Source: Spirilliplanes yamanashiensis (GTDB lineage: Bacteria > Actinomycetota > Actinomycetes > Mycobacteriales > Micromonosporaceae). From it: 64,000 nucleotides of DNA. Location: assembly GCF_016863475.1 (NCBI RefSeq), contig NZ_BOOY01000025.1:124001-188000 (forward strand), written 5' to 3'. The position numbers were made by a program, and so were the translations under genes. Of this stretch, positions 16,588 through 25,763 are shown in pieces; the stretch's first letter is position 1; each line of letters starts with the position of its first letter. The notes beneath the pieces were generated by a model. That model was not told the DNA's origin. It saw only the letters and a list, made by a program, of their open reading frames with translations, and made no database searches.

Positions 16588-17889
16588 TCAGGTGTCGAAC
16601 GGCGTGCGTGCGGCCAGCGCGGCGGGGTCGCCGCCGAACGTGTCGATGCACGGCGTCTGGGTCGGGCCCAGCTGCGCCACGATCGCCCGGTGGAACGCCG
16701 GGTAGGTGCCGGCGAACGCGCCGCCGGCCCAGGTGCGCTCCAGCGCGGTCGTGAAGACGCCACGGCCGCCGGTCTCCTGCGACAGCTGGCTGTCCTCGCA
16801 GCCGGACAGGTGCAGGCAATTGGCCCGCACCAGGGCGCGCGCCCCGCGCGAACGGGCCCGGGCGGCCGCCAGCTCGCCGGCCTGGAGCTCGTTGACCTCC
16901 AGGTTGGTCAGCAGCGGGATCTCCCGGGTGACCACGTCGTCCGTCACGCCGGCCGGGCGGTCGAGCGTCGCCACCCCGCCGTTGCGGCCGCCGTCGCCGG
17001 TCGGCCGCTGACCGGGGAAGCGCAGCGGGCCCGAGCGGACCGCCGCCCGCACGGCGAGCTGCCGGGCCGCGGCGGCCGGGCGCGGGAACGCCGTCACGGC
17101 CGGTTCCCCCGGGCCCGGCCGGGCGACCGCCAGGCCGGTGTAGAACGCTCGCTTGAGGTCGGCGACGGCCCGCTGGACGGGGTCGCGCAGGGAGCGGGTG
17201 ACCGTGCCGCTGTGGCAGCTGTCCGACACGGTCACCACGTGCACGCCCGGCCGGAAGTCCGCCAGCGCGAGGTTGATCTCGTCGTCCAGCAGCTGCCGGT
17301 CGAACAGCACCCACGTCTCGTCCTGCCGGTCGTCCTCGTCCGTGCCGGCGTCCTGCACCTGGCCGCCGTGGCCGGCGTAGGTGAGCAGGAACGTGCCGCC
17401 GGCGGTGAGCCGCGCCGCCGCGTCGGCGATCGCGGCGAGGACGTTGGCGACCGTCGCCTGCCGGGTGAACAGCTGCCGGGTGGTGAAGCCCTCCGCCGTG
17501 GCGATCGCCGTCATTGTGCGGGCGTCGTTCTCGCAGCCGCTCAGGGCGCCGTCCCAGCCGCCGTAGCGGGCCGGGTCGACGCGGTTGACGCCGATGTGCA
17601 GCGACACGGCGCGGTCGTCGCCCGCCGGGACCGGCTGCGCCGGTTCCCCGCCGCCGACCGGCCCGCCACCGCCCGGCTCCTGCGGCACGTCCGCCAGCGC
17701 GGCCCAGGTGCGGGGCCCGACGATGCCGTCGGCGGGCAGGCCCGCGGCGCGCTGGAACGCCTGCACCGCGGCCCGGGTGAGGGGGCCGAACCGCCCGTCG
17801 AGCGGGCCGGCGTAGTGGCCGAGGTCGGCGAGCATCTGCTGGAGCTTGACCACCTCGTCCCCGGTCGAGCCCCAGGACAGCGTGCCCAT
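16588..17889 (-). CDS. Peptidoglycan-binding domain fused to caspase-like protease (peptidase C14)
   Basis: 433 residues, no signal peptide visible. Residues about 5-65 form a PG_binding_1 repeat (WGSTGDEVVKLQQML...DGRFGPLTRAAVQAFQ). A Pro/Gly linker leads to a metacaspase domain (about 95-433) with the catalytic dyad His174 in YAGHGG and Cys225 in DSCHSG, preceded by the typical NDARTMTAIA segment. It should cleave after basic or acidic residues, but the substrate is unknown. Its ATG overlaps the stop of the upstream glycine-zipper gene by one base (TGATG), so the two proteins are probably made together. A perfect hairpin follows. A caspase coupled to a membrane-active partner suggests regulated proteolysis or cell death; this is inference. 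Confidence 0.85.
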   Translation of the reverse strand: MGTLSWGSTGDEVVKLQQMLADLGHYAGPLDGRFGPLTRAAVQAFQRAAGLPADGIVGPRTWAALADVPQEPGGGGPVGGGEPAQPVPAGDDRAVSLHIGVNRVDPARYGGWDGALSGCENDARTMTAIATAEGFTTRQLFTRQATVANVLAAIADAAARLTAGGTFLLTYAGHGGQVQDAGTDEDDRQDETWVLFDRQLLDDEINLALADFRPGVHVVTVSDSCHSGTVTRSLRDPVQRAVADLKRAFYTGLAVARPGPGEPAVTAFPRPAAAARQLAVRAAVRSGPLRFPGQRPTGDGGRNGGVATLDRPAGVTDDVVTREIPLLTNLEVNELQAGELAAARARSRGARALVRANCLHLSGCEDSQLSQETGGRGVFTTALERTWAGGAFAGTYPAFHRAIVAQLGPTQTPCIDTFGGDPAALAARTPFDT

Positions 17890-19031
17890 CAGTCCGCGTA
17901 CCAGAAGAAGTGCGCCCGGTGGCCGCGCAGCTGGTCGAGCCCGCCGGTGGCGAGCCGGTACATGCCGGTGTGCACGCCGAACGCCTTGGCCTTCATGAAG
18001 ACCAGGTACCCGCCGGGGGAGAGCAGCTGGTCGGCGCGGACCCGGACGGACGCCGTCTTGGTGCGGTCCTGCACGCCGATCTCGGCGATGAACCCGCCGT
18101 TGTCGTCCTGCAGCTGGATGCCCTTCCACCACGTCTTGTGCGGGGCGAGCTCCAGCACGATCTCGATCTCGTCGGGGTTGTCGAGGGGCTGCAGGTCCTG
18201 CGCGGCGATGTTGTCGTTGTCCCACAGCCGCTTGGTGGCCTGCAGGTCCTGCCAGGAGATGCCGGTGTCGCGCGGCGTCGCCCGGCTGCCGCTGACGAGC
18301 GTGAACAGCTGCGGCAGCACCTGCTGCACGCCGGTCACGAGCGACTGCAGCGTCGGCAGCACGAACCGCTGGGTCATCTCGGTGTCGACCACGAGCGGGG
18401 TGAACTCGTCGACGTCGCGGCTGCCGACGACGCTGCCGAGCGCCTTGGTGGCGGCCTGGATGGCGGCCGGCGCCAGCTTGATCACCTCGTCGGCGATCAC
18501 CGAGGTCAGGAAGCCCCAGCCGCGCTCCATCGTCTCGTCGTCGACGTCGCCGGTCTCGCCGCGGGCGCTGCGGTCGGCCATCGTCTGCTGCACGGCCGCC
18601 AGGACGGCCGGCGCGCACTGCTGGGTGATCGTGGTGACGACCTGCATGGTCTGCTGCTCGTCGAGGGCGCGGCTGAGCTGCTCGTTGGCGAGCATCACGT
18701 CGAGCGGCGCGGCGGCGACGGCGCGGCCGCCGAACAGGCCGCCCACGACGTTGCCGATCGCGCCGCCGACGCCGGAGCCGATCTGCGCGCCGTTGCCGCC
18801 GAACAGGCCGCCGATGGCGCCGCCGACCTGCGGCGCGATCTTGGGCACGAGGTGGCCGGCCGCCGCCGTGACGGCGGGCAGCAGGAAGTTCAGGAAGCGC
18901 GGGACGAGGTCGTCGTCCATCTCGGACGCGGCCGGGGCCGCCGGCGCGGTGGTCGCGGTGGAGCGCGTGGTGCGGGTCGCGGTCGTGCTGGGTCGCGGCG
19001 CGCGGCGCGGTGCCTGGGTTGCGGTGGCCAT
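17889..19031 (-). CDS. Unrecognised protein with a glycine-zipper segment, coupled to the caspase gene
   Basis: 380 residues, family not recognised. A Thr/Ala/Arg-rich low-complexity N-terminus (1-37) precedes a helical stretch and then a glycine-zipper segment (about 69-102) alternating GGAIGGLFGG, GSGVGG and GNVVGGLFGG, a pattern that packs helices in membranes and occurs in membrane-inserting proteins. The middle is helical (about 110-290). The C-terminal 90 residues look like a beta-sandwich ending HFFWYAD. No signal peptide. The start ATG 19031 is reasonable and has AAGGGGAACC upstream. The single-base overlap with the caspase gene implies joint action, perhaps as protease substrate or anchor. 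Confidence 0.7.
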   Translation of the reverse strand: MATATQAPRRAPRPSTTATRTTRSTATTAPAAPAASEMDDDLVPRFLNFLLPAVTAAAGHLVPKIAPQVGGAIGGLFGGNGAQIGSGVGGAIGNVVGGLFGGRAVAAAPLDVMLANEQLSRALDEQQTMQVVTTITQQCAPAVLAAVQQTMADRSARGETGDVDDETMERGWGFLTSVIADEVIKLAPAAIQAATKALGSVVGSRDVDEFTPLVVDTEMTQRFVLPTLQSLVTGVQQVLPQLFTLVSGSRATPRDTGISWQDLQATKRLWDNDNIAAQDLQPLDNPDEIEIVLELAPHKTWWKGIQLQDDNGGFIAEIGVQDRTKTASVRVRADQLLSPGGYLVFMKAKAFGVHTGMYRLATGGLDQLRGHRAHFFWYAD

Positions 19032-19290
19032 GACGGTTCCCCTTCGGCTGGCCGGGTGGTGTCCCTCGATCCTGCGGCCGGCGAACCCCGCAGGTGAATG
19101 GAGCGCCGGGGGCCAGGTATCCGTGGACCCGGGGCGCGATCGTCTCGGTCCGCCGATCGACGGAGGGCTGTGTCCGCGTGCTGCGGCGGCGCAACGGCGG
19201 ACGGCCACCTTCGTGGTCGGAAGGGCGACATGCCGGGACAGAACGGATCGCGTAGCGTCAGAAGGCGCGGAGCGACCGGGCGGCGAGCGA

Positions 19291-19929
19291 ATGATCAATC
19301 TTTTTGTCGTCGCCGAGGTGGCGGTGTACCGGGAGGCGCTGGTCACCGCGCTCGGCGGCGCGCCGGGCATGCGCGTCTGCGGCACCGCCCCGCGCTGCTC
19401 CCGCCTCGGCGCCGACCTGACGGAGTACCGGCCGGCGGTGATGCTCGTCGACGCGCCCAACCTGGAGGGGGCGACGGGCCTGACCGCGTCGCCGTCGGCG
19501 GACGGCGGGCTGCGCGTGGTGGTGCTCGGCGTCAGCGAGACCGAGGGCGAGATCGTGGCCTGCGCGGAGGCGGGCGCCTCCGGCTACCTGACCCGCAACG
19601 GCACGATGGCCGACCTCGTCGCCACGATCGAGAGCGTCGCCCGCGACGAGCTGCACTGCCCGCCGCGCATCGCGGGCGCGCTGATCCGGCGCGTCGGCAC
19701 GCTCGCCGCGGAGCGCCGGCTGACCGTGCTGGGCGCCCGGCTGACCCCGCGGGAGCTGGAGATCCTCACGTTCGTGACCGACGGACTGTCCAACCGGGAG
19801 ATCGCCGGCCTGCTGAGCATCACGGTCGCCACCGTGAAGAACCACGTGCACAACATCTTCGAGAAGTTGCAGGTCTCGACCCGCGCCGAGGCCACGGCGC
19901 GGGCGTACGACCCGCCGCCGCTCAGCTGA
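19291..19929 (+). CDS. LuxR/NarL-type response regulator with degenerate receiver
   Basis: 212 residues. The C-terminal GerE helix-turn-helix is canonical (LTPRELEILTFVTDGLSNREIAGLL, from about 151). The N-terminal receiver keeps an Asp at 54 (VMLVDAP) but the acidic pair normally after beta-1 reads VAEVAVYRE, and the conserved Lys of the GYLLKD loop is replaced (GYLTRNG). Ordinary Asp phosphorylation is therefore doubtful, and a ligand or protein partner may switch it. No sensor kinase is adjacent. It is divergent from the caspase operon with 259 bases between, so it is a natural candidate regulator of it. Its 3' end overlaps the next minus-strand gene by eight bases. Confidence 0.85.
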   Translation: MINLFVVAEVAVYREALVTALGGAPGMRVCGTAPRCSRLGADLTEYRPAVMLVDAPNLEGATGLTASPSADGGLRVVVLGVSETEGEIVACAEAGASGYLTRNGTMADLVATIESVARDELHCPPRIAGALIRRVGTLAAERRLTVLGARLTPRELEILTFVTDGLSNREIAGLLSITVATVKNHVHNIFEKLQVSTRAEATARAYDPPPLS

Positions 19930-21838
19930 CCGCGTAGCGCACGTCGAGCGACCCGCCGTGCGGCACCCGCAGCACGTGGACGCGCCGCCGGCCGTCGCGC
20001 AGGTACGTGCGCGACGAGGTGCCGACGGTGGCGGCGAGCGGGGTGCCCCACGAGACGGTCAGCGTGGTGGCGCCGCGGCGCAGCACCAGGCCGGTGGCGG
20101 TCGCGCCGGCGTTCGTGTCGTAGCCGACCGGGGTGCCGTCGGCGAACGTCACCGTGTCGGTCGGCAGCAGCACCAGGGGCACCTGCTCGGTGGCCGCGCC
20201 CGGCGCCCGCACCGCCCGGGTGAGGCCGGTGCGGTCCAGGGTCAGCGTCGTCGCGACGCCCGTCGTCGTGCGGTAGCGGACCACCACCGGCGTGCCGCCG
20301 GGCGTGATCCGCGCGCCCGTCCAGCGCGCCGTGCCGTGCAGGTACTCGGCGGTCAGGGTGCTCGCCGCGTCGGGGACGCCGCCGGTCGCGGTGCCCCAGG
20401 CGCCGGTGGTGGTCTGCTGCGCGTGGACGAGCGTGCCCGCCGCCGGGTGCCACAGGAAGCCGGGCCCGGCCTTGACGGTGGTGGTCGGCCGGGGGCCGAA
20501 GAACGCGCCCAGGTAGTAGCCGGGGCGGCGCACGTACAGGTACTGCTGGCCGGTCAGCTCGTCGTCGCGCACCTCGGCGAAGTCGGTGCTGCGCAGGTAC
20601 GGCAGCCGGGCGACGGCCGCCTGCTTCGCGGCCCGCGACGGCAGCCGCTCGGGGTAGGTGGCGTGCGCGACGATCCGCGGCGACGTGTCGCCCTTGGGCA
20701 GCGCCGGCGCGGGGCCGGGCTCGGCGGCCCAGGCGGCGCGGGCGGCGGCCTTGTCCTCGCGGCTGGTGTAGAACGCGGCCAGGTCCGGCACCACCGGGAT
20801 GAACGCCGAGCCGAGCGTCTGCCGGTCCTCGTCGCCGATCGTCTCGTCGTAGGCGGCCGAGGCGGTGCGCGCGCTGACGGCGTAGTAGGTGAGCCAGCCG
20901 GAGCCGTCGGGCTCGCGCAGCATCTGGTGGCCGAACCACTCGGCGAACAGCCGGGCCATCCGCACGGCGTCGGCGTTGCCGCTGCGCAGGTACAGCTCGG
21001 CCAGCTCGGGCAGCATGACCTCGAAGTTGTAGTTGATGTCGGAGCCGGTCGGGTCGTAGAAGAAGCCGGCGGGGCTCTGCGCGTACCGCGCGAAGTAGGC
21101 CATCCGCTCGGTGAACGCCGCCCGCATCGCGGAATCGGGCAGCAGTTGCAGCGTGATCGCGGTGCCGGCCAGCCCGGCGCAGACCTGGTTGGACCACTCG
21201 ACCGGGACGTCCCAGATCGGGTTGTCGCGGTCGAGCAGCCAGCCGACGGCCCTGCGCAGCGCGGTCCCGACGCGCCCGCGGGTCTCCGGCAAGACGTCGG
21301 CGCGGCGCAGGTTCTCCAGCGTCCTCGCCAGGTAGCCGATGCCGAAGCCGGTGGGGGCCAGGCCGTGCTCGGTGCCGCTGTACTCGGGGAACGAGCCGTC
21401 GGCGTGCTGCAGCCGCAGGTAGTGGAACAGCGCCGCGTCGAGGCGGGCCAGCAGCGCCGGGTCGCGGTGGTACGGGTTCCAGGCCCGCGGGTTGGCGAGG
21501 TACCAGCTCATCGTGAACACGTGCTCCTGCACGCGGGCGTTCGTCGGCCCGGCCGGGGTGCGCGACCAGCCGCCGGCGAGGTGGCCGTACGTGTCGGGGT
21601 TCGTGCCGGTGTCGATGTCGTTGACGATGCCGGGCAGGGTGGCCAGGTAGCGGGCGAACCGCTGCTCGGCCTGGCTGAAGAGGTGGCGGGCGGGGGCGCC
21701 CGGCGGCAGCGCGGCGATCGGGGCCAGGGGCGTGCCGGGCACCGCGGCCCGCGCGGGGGCGGCGAACGTCGTCGCGGGCGCCAGGGCGGCGGCGCCGGCG
21801 GCGGCGATCAGGGCGCGGCGGGTGACGCGAGGTGACAT
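19922..21838 (-). CDS. Tat-exported alpha-toroid protein, possible polysaccharide lyase or glycosidase
   Basis: 638 residues. The N-terminus MSPRVTRRALIAAAGAAAL is a twin-arginine signal. Residues about 50-330 are helical with repeated aromatic stretches typical of (alpha/alpha) toroid glycan enzymes (QHADGSFPEYSG, WSNQVCAGL, FYDPTGSDINYNFEVMLPEL). The rest (about 400-638) is beta-rich, as in heparinase-type lyases. I cannot assign a CAZy family or substrate with certainty. The promoter side carries an AT-rich palindrome (21906-21917), unusual in this genome and suggestive of a sugar-responsive repressor. Confidence 0.72.
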   Translation of the reverse strand: MSPRVTRRALIAAAGAAALAPATTFAAPARAAVPGTPLAPIAALPPGAPARHLFSQAEQRFARYLATLPGIVNDIDTGTNPDTYGHLAGGWSRTPAGPTNARVQEHVFTMSWYLANPRAWNPYHRDPALLARLDAALFHYLRLQHADGSFPEYSGTEHGLAPTGFGIGYLARTLENLRRADVLPETRGRVGTALRRAVGWLLDRDNPIWDVPVEWSNQVCAGLAGTAITLQLLPDSAMRAAFTERMAYFARYAQSPAGFFYDPTGSDINYNFEVMLPELAELYLRSGNADAVRMARLFAEWFGHQMLREPDGSGWLTYYAVSARTASAAYDETIGDEDRQTLGSAFIPVVPDLAAFYTSREDKAAARAAWAAEPGPAPALPKGDTSPRIVAHATYPERLPSRAAKQAAVARLPYLRSTDFAEVRDDELTGQQYLYVRRPGYYLGAFFGPRPTTTVKAGPGFLWHPAAGTLVHAQQTTTGAWGTATGGVPDAASTLTAEYLHGTARWTGARITPGGTPVVVRYRTTTGVATTLTLDRTGLTRAVRAPGAATEQVPLVLLPTDTVTFADGTPVGYDTNAGATATGLVLRRGATTLTVSWGTPLAATVGTSSRTYLRDGRRRVHVLRVPHGGSLDVRYAVS

Positions 21839-21905
21839 CGACGGACTCCCATACGGCGGCGGTGAGGGCGAGTGTCGTCGGGGCCGCCGGAGGGGGTCAA
21901 GGCTC

Positions 21906-21917
21906 TAATACGTATAA
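21906..21917 (-). promoter_or_regulatory. AT-rich operator-like palindrome
   Basis: TAATACGTATAA contains the perfect 8-bp palindrome ATACGTAT in a region otherwise above 70 % GC. On the minus strand it is followed seven bases later by TTGACC, a possible -35 for the Tat-exported enzyme gene. It could bind a GntR- or LacI-type regulator, though the NAD kinase gene on the other side is also in reach. Confidence 0.5.
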
Positions 21918-21976
21918 CTTCCCGCTCGCGGCGCGTGCGCGGCCGCCCGGCCGAATCGGCCCTATGGTGTGATCCC

Positions 21977-22879
21977 ATGGGCACCGGCACATATCGGCTC
22001 GGCCTCGTCCTGCACCCGACCAGGGACACCACGCCCGAGGTCCGGCAGGTCCTGACCTGGGCGGCCGGCCTCGGCGTCGAGGTCGTCGCGCTCGCCCGGC
22101 CCGGCCTGCCGCCCGAGGTCACCACCGTCGGCCCCGCCGAGCTGCCCGAGGTGAACGGCGTCGTGGCCATCGGCGGCGACGGCACCATCCTCGGCGCCCT
22201 GCGGCTCGTCGCCCGCCGCGACGTCCCCGTGCTCGGCGTCAACCGCGGCACCGTCGGCTTCCTCGCCGAGATCGGGCCCGGCCGGCTCACCGCCGCCCTC
22301 GACCGGCTCGCCCGCGGCGACTTCAGCGTCGACAGCCGGCCCGCGCTGCGGGTGGTGAAGGACGGCGGCGAGCCCACCGCCGAGAACCTGGCCTTCAACG
22401 ACGTCGCGCTGGTGCGGCTGCCCGGGCAGGGCTTCGGCACCCTGAGGCTCGGCGTGCAGGGGCAGACGTTCGCCGCGTACCGGTGCGACGCCCTCGTGGT
22501 GGCCACCGCGATGGGCTCCACCGCCTACAACTACGCCGCCGGCGGGCCGCTGGTGTCGCCGCAGGCCGAGGTCATGTGCGTCACGCCCGTCGCGCCCATC
22601 GCCGGGCCCGACCGGGCGCTCGTCGTCACGCCGCGCGAACCGCTCGAGTTCACCGTGCAGGGCGCCCGGATGGCGCTGGAGGCCGACGGCGCCGTCGTCG
22701 CCGAGGTCGGGGCGGGCGACACCGTCCACGTCGAGTACGTGCCCGGCGCCGGCCGGCTGGTCCGGTTCGACCCCGCCGACCACGGCCGGCGCACCGCCGT
22801 GAAGCTCAGCCTCCAGGACCTGCCGCTGCCGCCCGAGGAACTGCGCCGGCTCTACGAGGCCGACACCTCAGCCCACTAG
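21977..22879 (+). CDS. nadK: NAD kinase
   Basis: 300 residues. The diagnostic GGDGT motif is at 66-70, followed by the conserved NRGTVGFLAEI, NDVALVR and GSTAYNYAAGGPLVSP segments of ATP-NAD kinases. It phosphorylates NAD to NADP in the cytosol. A TATGGT sequence ends about eight bases before ATG 21977, so the transcript may be leaderless. It lies outside the recN/tlyA neighbourhood common for nadK in actinobacteria, so it may be a second copy. It converges on and overlaps an NAD(P)-binding protein gene by 12 bases. Confidence 0.92.
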   Translation: MGTGTYRLGLVLHPTRDTTPEVRQVLTWAAGLGVEVVALARPGLPPEVTTVGPAELPEVNGVVAIGGDGTILGALRLVARRDVPVLGVNRGTVGFLAEIGPGRLTAALDRLARGDFSVDSRPALRVVKDGGEPTAENLAFNDVALVRLPGQGFGTLRLGVQGQTFAAYRCDALVVATAMGSTAYNYAAGGPLVSPQAEVMCVTPVAPIAGPDRALVVTPREPLEFTVQGARMALEADGAVVAEVGAGDTVHVEYVPGAGRLVRFDPADHGRRTAVKLSLQDLPLPPEELRRLYEADTSAH

Positions 22880-23509
22880 CTGCCGGTTGCCGAGCACCCG
22901 GTCCGGCGAGCCCACCCGGGCCAGCCGCACCATCGTCCGGCCGACGTCGGCGGTGCTCGTCGTCGCGTTCGGCGCCAGGCGGCGGATCAGCGGGTGCAGC
23001 GGCGCCGTCATCGTCAGGTGCGACTGGTACAGCCGCGTCTTCGAGCGGACGCCGTGCACCGGCTGGACGAAGCCGGGGCGCAGCGCGTAGCCGCGCGGGA
23101 ACCGGTCCAGCACGTACCGCTCGGTGCGGCCCTTGACCCGGGCCCACATCTGCCGCCCGTGCTCGTTCGTGCCCGCCCCGCTGACGTACACGAACGTCGT
23201 GGTCCCGGGGTCGAACACCCGCGCCGCCGCGACCGTGTAGTCGTAGGTCACCCGGGTGTAGTCGGCCTCGCTCATGCCGACCGAGCTGACGCCGAGGCAC
23301 CAGAACACCGCGTCGTGACCGGCCAGCTCGCCGGCGATCGGCGTGAAATCGGTGAAGTCGGTGTGCCGGATCTCGTGCAGCTTCGGGTGCCGCACTCCCG
23401 TCGCGGTGCGCCCGACCACCGTCACCCGTTCCACGTCGGCCGCGAGCAGCGACTCGCGCAGCACACCCTGACCGACCATGCCCGTCGCGCCGAAGACGAC
23501 CACCCTCAT
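22868..23509 (-). CDS. NAD(P)-binding Rossmann protein (atypical SDR/NmrA-like)
   Basis: 213 residues starting MRVVVFGATGMVGQGVL, the GxxGxxG dinucleotide-binding loop of atypical short-chain dehydrogenases. VVGR after beta-2 favours NADP. A YxxxK-like catalytic pair is not clear (FVYVSGAGTNEHG then MWARVKGRTE). Proteins of this size and type act as reductases, epimerase-like enzymes or redox sensors, so no reaction is assigned. It converges with nadK and is divergent from the GH30 gene, with a small GTTCCGGAAC palindrome at 23527-23536 between. Confidence 0.82.
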   Translation of the reverse strand: MRVVVFGATGMVGQGVLRESLLAADVERVTVVGRTATGVRHPKLHEIRHTDFTDFTPIAGELAGHDAVFWCLGVSSVGMSEADYTRVTYDYTVAAARVFDPGTTTFVYVSGAGTNEHGRQMWARVKGRTERYVLDRFPRGYALRPGFVQPVHGVRSKTRLYQSHLTMTAPLHPLIRRLAPNATTSTADVGRTMVRLARVGSPDRVLGNRQLVG

Positions 23510-23582
23510 GGGACCCAGTATGCGCAGTTCCGGAACCGCGATGATCTGGACCGTGAATTAACCGCTGTGGAACGGTGCTCCG

Positions 23583-25763
23583 ATGAGGCGAACGATGACC
23601 GCGGCGCTCACCGCCGCCACGATGACGGCCACGATGCTGGCGGCGGGCTCACCGGCCGAGGCGGGCGGACCGGCGGTCGCCGCCACGTACTCGGCGGGCG
23701 CCGGCCGGGCCTGGCAGCCGCTGCCCGTGTCGGCGCGCGGCGACGCCGACGCCACCGTCGTCGTCGACCCCAGCGAGACCCGCCAGCGCTACAGCGGCAT
23801 CGGCTTCTCCCTCGACGAGACCAGCGTGTCCAACCTGTGGAAGCTCACGCCCGCCAAGCGGGAGGAGGCCGTCCGCCTGCTGGTCGACCCGCGGCACGGG
23901 GCCGGGTTCGACCGGTTCCGGCTCACCATCGGCAGCCCCGACCTCATCGAGCACCTGCCGTTCTGGTCCTACGACGACCTGCCGCCCGGCGTGACCGAGG
24001 ACTTCGGACTGCAGCACTTCTCGATCCAGCGCGACATCGACACCCACATCGTCGACACGATCAAGCTGATCCAGAAGTACAACCCGCGGGCCACGTTCTT
24101 CGCGTCCGCGTGGAGCGCGCCCGCCTGGATGAAGACCAACAACCGGTTCACCGGCGAGGTGGCGCTGCTGCCCGGCAGCACGACCGCGTACTACCAGGTC
24201 GGCAAGCTGCGCGACGACTGCATCGACGTGTTCGCCCGCTACTACGTCAAGTTCGTCCAGGCGTACGCCCGGCTCGGCATCCACGTCGACGCGCTGACGC
24301 TGCTCAACGAGCCCGGCATGGACGTCGTCTACCCGGCCATGGACATCTCGATCGAGCAGCAGCAGCGGCTCGCGCTCGCCATGAAGCGCGAGTTCCGCCG
24401 CGCCGGCCTGCGCACCGGCCTGTACGTGCACGACTTCAACTTCTGGGACTGGCGCGACCCGAACAGCACCGAGACGAAGAACTACCACCGGATCTTCGGC
24501 GACCCGCGGGTGCGGGCGGCGAGCGACGGCATCGCATTCCACCCGTACTGGGGCGACCCGGCGGTCATGCGCGAGGCGTACGAGGAGTTCGGCAAGCCGG
24601 TCCACATGACCGAGACCAGCGACCGCTCGCCCGCCACGGTGCTCGACTACCTGCGCCTCGACGTCAGCTCGTACGTCATGTGGGCGCAGACCACCGACCA
24701 GGACGGCGGCACGCTGCACTGGACGAACTCCCGCGACAACGACGTCGACTGGGCCGAGGTCGGCCGCACCAGCAAGTGGCCGAACCGGCTGGTCACCGTG
24801 GACACCACCGCCCGCGACTTCACCGTCCGCGACGAGCTGTACGCGCTGGGCCAGTTCGCCCGGTACCTCGACCCGGGGCACGTGCGGGTCGCGTCCAGCG
24901 CCACCGCGGCCGGCATCGGCAACGCGGTGTTCCGCAAGGGCCGCGACTGGGTGGCCGTCGTCGGCAACACGAACGACGCCCCGCGGCGGGTGCGCGTCGC
25001 CCTCGCCGGGCGCTCGTTCGTCGCCACCGTCCCCGCCGGGGCGTACGCCACCTTCCGCTGGCGGGCGGACGCACCGTCCGGGCACCGCAACCACGCCCCT
25101 GTGCTGCGCGCCCCGGCCGCCGTCACGGCCGACCAGTTCGGCACGGCCACCCTGCGGCTGACCGCCACCGACCGCGACCGCGACCGGCTCGGCTACTACG
25201 CGGTCGACCTGCCGCCGGGCGTGACCGTCGACGGCGGCACCGGGCTCGTCACCATCCGGCCGACGGTCGCCGGCACCAGCACCCTGCGCTTCCGGGTCGC
25301 CGACGGCGCCGCCCACGACGAGGTCGCCGTCCAGCTCACCGTGGCGCCGCGCGGCGCACCGGTCGGCGTGCGGGTCGAGGCCGAGTCGTACACGGCGCAG
25401 AACGGCTGGACCGAGGGCGTCAACTTCGTCGAGACCAACCCGGCCGCCAGCGGCGGGAAGAACGTCGGCTGGACCGCCCCCGGCAACTGGCTGCGCTACC
25501 GGATCGACGTCGCCGAGGCCGGCACGTACGCCGTCGAGCTGCGCGTCGCCAACGGCACCGGCGCGCCCGCGCCCGGCGCGATCAGCCTGCGCTCCGGCGA
25601 CACAGTGCTGGCCACCGCCGACGTGCCCGACACCGGCGGCTGGGGCGCCTGGCGGACCGTCACCACGACCGTCGAGCTGCCGGCCGGCGACCAGGAACTG
25701 ACGGTGTGGTGCGAGACGGGCGGCTTCAACCTGGACTATCTGCGGCTAACGTCGGGGGCGTGA
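23583..25763 (+). CDS. Secreted GH30-family glycosidase with Ig-like and CBM6 modules
   Basis: 726 residues with a signal peptide (about 1-27). The GH30 (beta/alpha)8 domain (about 50-400) plus its beta side domain (to about 498) includes the GIGFSLDETS entry strand, acid/base Glu243 in LLNEPG and nucleophile Glu344 in MTETSD. An Ig/cadherin-like domain (about 505-595) and a CBM6 (about 597-725, VRVEAESYTAQNGW...NLDYLRL) follow. Substrates in GH30 include glucosylceramide, beta-1,6-glucan and xylan. The CBM6 favours a polysaccharide. Its stop overlaps the GTG of the DUF1684 gene. Confidence 0.88.
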   Translation: MRRTMTAALTAATMTATMLAAGSPAEAGGPAVAATYSAGAGRAWQPLPVSARGDADATVVVDPSETRQRYSGIGFSLDETSVSNLWKLTPAKREEAVRLLVDPRHGAGFDRFRLTIGSPDLIEHLPFWSYDDLPPGVTEDFGLQHFSIQRDIDTHIVDTIKLIQKYNPRATFFASAWSAPAWMKTNNRFTGEVALLPGSTTAYYQVGKLRDDCIDVFARYYVKFVQAYARLGIHVDALTLLNEPGMDVVYPAMDISIEQQQRLALAMKREFRRAGLRTGLYVHDFNFWDWRDPNSTETKNYHRIFGDPRVRAASDGIAFHPYWGDPAVMREAYEEFGKPVHMTETSDRSPATVLDYLRLDVSSYVMWAQTTDQDGGTLHWTNSRDNDVDWAEVGRTSKWPNRLVTVDTTARDFTVRDELYALGQFARYLDPGHVRVASSATAAGIGNAVFRKGRDWVAVVGNTNDAPRRVRVALAGRSFVATVPAGAYATFRWRADAPSGHRNHAPVLRAPAAVTADQFGTATLRLTATDRDRDRLGYYAVDLPPGVTVDGGTGLVTIRPTVAGTSTLRFRVADGAAHDEVAVQLTVAPRGAPVGVRVEAESYTAQNGWTEGVNFVETNPAASGGKNVGWTAPGNWLRYRIDVAEAGTYAVELRVANGTGAPAPGAISLRSGDTVLATADVPDTGGWGAWRTVTTTVELPAGDQELTVWCETGGFNLDYLRLTSGA

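Noticed and set aside
23527-23536. GTTCCGGAAC palindrome as operator between the NAD(P)-binding and GH30 genes
   Set aside because: Ten-base palindromes are common by chance in GC-rich DNA; no second copy or promoter alignment supports it.
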